From: Liolophura sinensis
Taxonomy: Eukaryota > Mollusca > Polyplacophora > Chitonida > Chitonidae
Assembly (NCBI RefSeq): GCF_032854445.1
Contig: NC_088302.1
Span: 42,632,645-42,696,644, forward strand
DNA length: 64,000 nt
Direction of reading: 5' to 3'
Numbering within the stretch: the stretch's first letter is position 1; each line of letters begins with the position of its first letter. The translations under genes and the position numbers were made by a program. The notes beneath the pieces are model-generated. The model searched no databases, was not told where the DNA came from, and saw nothing but the letters and a program-made list of their open reading frames with translations. Below are positions 62,625-64,000 of this stretch, piece by piece.

Positions 62625-64000
62625 GTAAGTGCTTTTACTTATTTCGCACTGAGCCAGATTTTTCTAAATTGTATGTGGCGGGTTGTTTCTTAACGCATTG
62701 TAGAGTAAGCCTTTCCGCTTTTGAATGTTTCAAATAAACAATCGGTAAATGAGAAAGCCTCTGAATGCTAGTGCAGACTACCGGTGAACATCGGATGGCT
62801 TAGTTCAGATCCACTCACTGTTGTTACCTTTCCAGTACATGGAGGTTTAAGGCAATATTGAGCGCAGCACAGTCTCTGTAGAGGGCGGCAGATATACCAG
62901 TGGATTCCAACACTATTTGACAATAAATCAACCGTGTATGGCCTTTCGAGTTGTCTGATCTTTCAACAAAGCCTACCCCGGAATAAACTGAGCTCCTTCA
63001 CTGATGTCAGTTCAACTTTCGCCCATACATCTACAGTATTATGATTACAATTTCTTGCTTCACATTACTGCATCATACCTGAGACGTTATGTCTATGAAA
63101 ATCTCATGTAATCCACCCACTGGTCAGCAGAAGTACGCATGTTATTCTCGCAGTATTGATAAATCACGCAAGCGAGATGATATATCTTATCTTCACTTGT
63201 ATTTGTAAAAAGACTAAAATGGTTTCCTGTAACACCGACTTTGCGACTAGAATAGTTTCAATTTTGACAATTTTGTAAATTATCCTTACTTGGATAACAA
63301 GATGCATTGTACTTAAGGGTGTTGGCATTTGCTGTGTACTGTACATATCTCGCCTTGTAGCATATTCTAGATTCTGTGTGTTATGCGAAGATTTCAAGCA
63401 TGCGGCGCAACAAGTTATTGCTGCAAAAATTGATGTGTCCAGATTATACATGTGCCATCCAACGTCGTGTGTAAGTAGTGTGTAAGTTTCATCAGTTACC
63501 AATGACTATATTGTAAGTAAATATGGACACAGTGCCCAGAATGTGAGGCAGTCTGCTTCGTAACTGTGCTTAATTCAGCTTAACCCCCGTTGTTATGTGA
63601 CAGCATTATGATCGTGCTGAGTTGGATCGTCATGTTGTATACATGGACAGTTGCAACCAAAGCTCTTCTGGAATACACATTTTTCATTATTCATTTGCCT
63701 AGAACATTCTTTGCGTCTTTTCTCCATCATTATAAACTTTTGGTTGCTTTGCATCTGAATTCCGCACTTAAAATATATTCTTAACTCTTTGGTGGTTTGG
63801 GTTGAACTTAGGCTTGGCAATTGGTCTTGCGAGTATTGACTTACGACGTCTGTTGTGAAAGCTGGTATACGAATGTCTGTTTTGACGACTACATTCCACA
63901 GGAATAGCCCACATCCCACTGGACTCTATTCCCTTCCGTTTCTCCTCGAGAAATATTCTCCAATATCATTGTTCTTGCTTTTCTACTGAAAAATAAAATA
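62625..64000. other. Intron of the CD109-like gene
   Basis: No further exon of the macroglobulin family was recognised before the window ends. Confidence 0.5.

Overview
This is a eukaryotic, intron-rich animal window. Four tRNA-derived SINE families of the kind common in gastropods and bivalves, together with the gene set, point to a marine mollusc, probably a gastropod. The species itself is inference. A run of exactly 200 Ns (43105-43304) marks a scaffold join.

Layout: (1) 791-1465, + strand: the last two coding exons of a gamma/delta/zeta-type sarcoglycan. (2) 4985-9316, + strand: a complete five-exon SRD5A3 (polyprenol reductase), 301 aa. (3) 12787-23413, - strand: a complete eleven-exon MAGT1/TUSC3 (oligosaccharyltransferase oxidoreductase subunit), 338 aa. 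(4) 23425-42931: a ~19.5 kb DNA transposon. It carries a multi-exon KDZ (Kyakuja-Dileera-Zisupton, HMGXB3/CxC4-like) transposase between two large inverted arrays of one 53-bp repeat. It is bounded by an exact 8-bp direct repeat and sits 3 bp upstream of the MAGT1 start codon. A solo LTR with a 4-bp target duplication is nested in it. (5) 43305-48716 repeats 37640-43104 except for one 53-bp unit and a few base changes. The two blocks abut the gap, so this is most likely an unmerged contig overlap and not real biology. (6) 48717-59400: SINEs and unclassified repeats, with no recognised gene. (7) 59416-62624, + strand: the first three coding exons of a thioester-containing protein of the CD109/alpha-2-macroglobulin family, continuing beyond the window.

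SRD5A3 (dolichol synthesis) and MAGT1 (oligosaccharide transfer) are convergent neighbours, and both act in ER N-glycosylation.

The most unusual recurrent signal is a set of minisatellites whose unit is the 3' end of a coding exon. In three cases the unit includes the functional 5' splice site (SRD5A3 exon 3, MAGT1 exon 10, CD109-like exon 2). In a fourth it is the C-terminal coding end with the stop codon (SRD5A3 exon 5). In each case the authentic exon end is the first copy and the extra copies run downstream.
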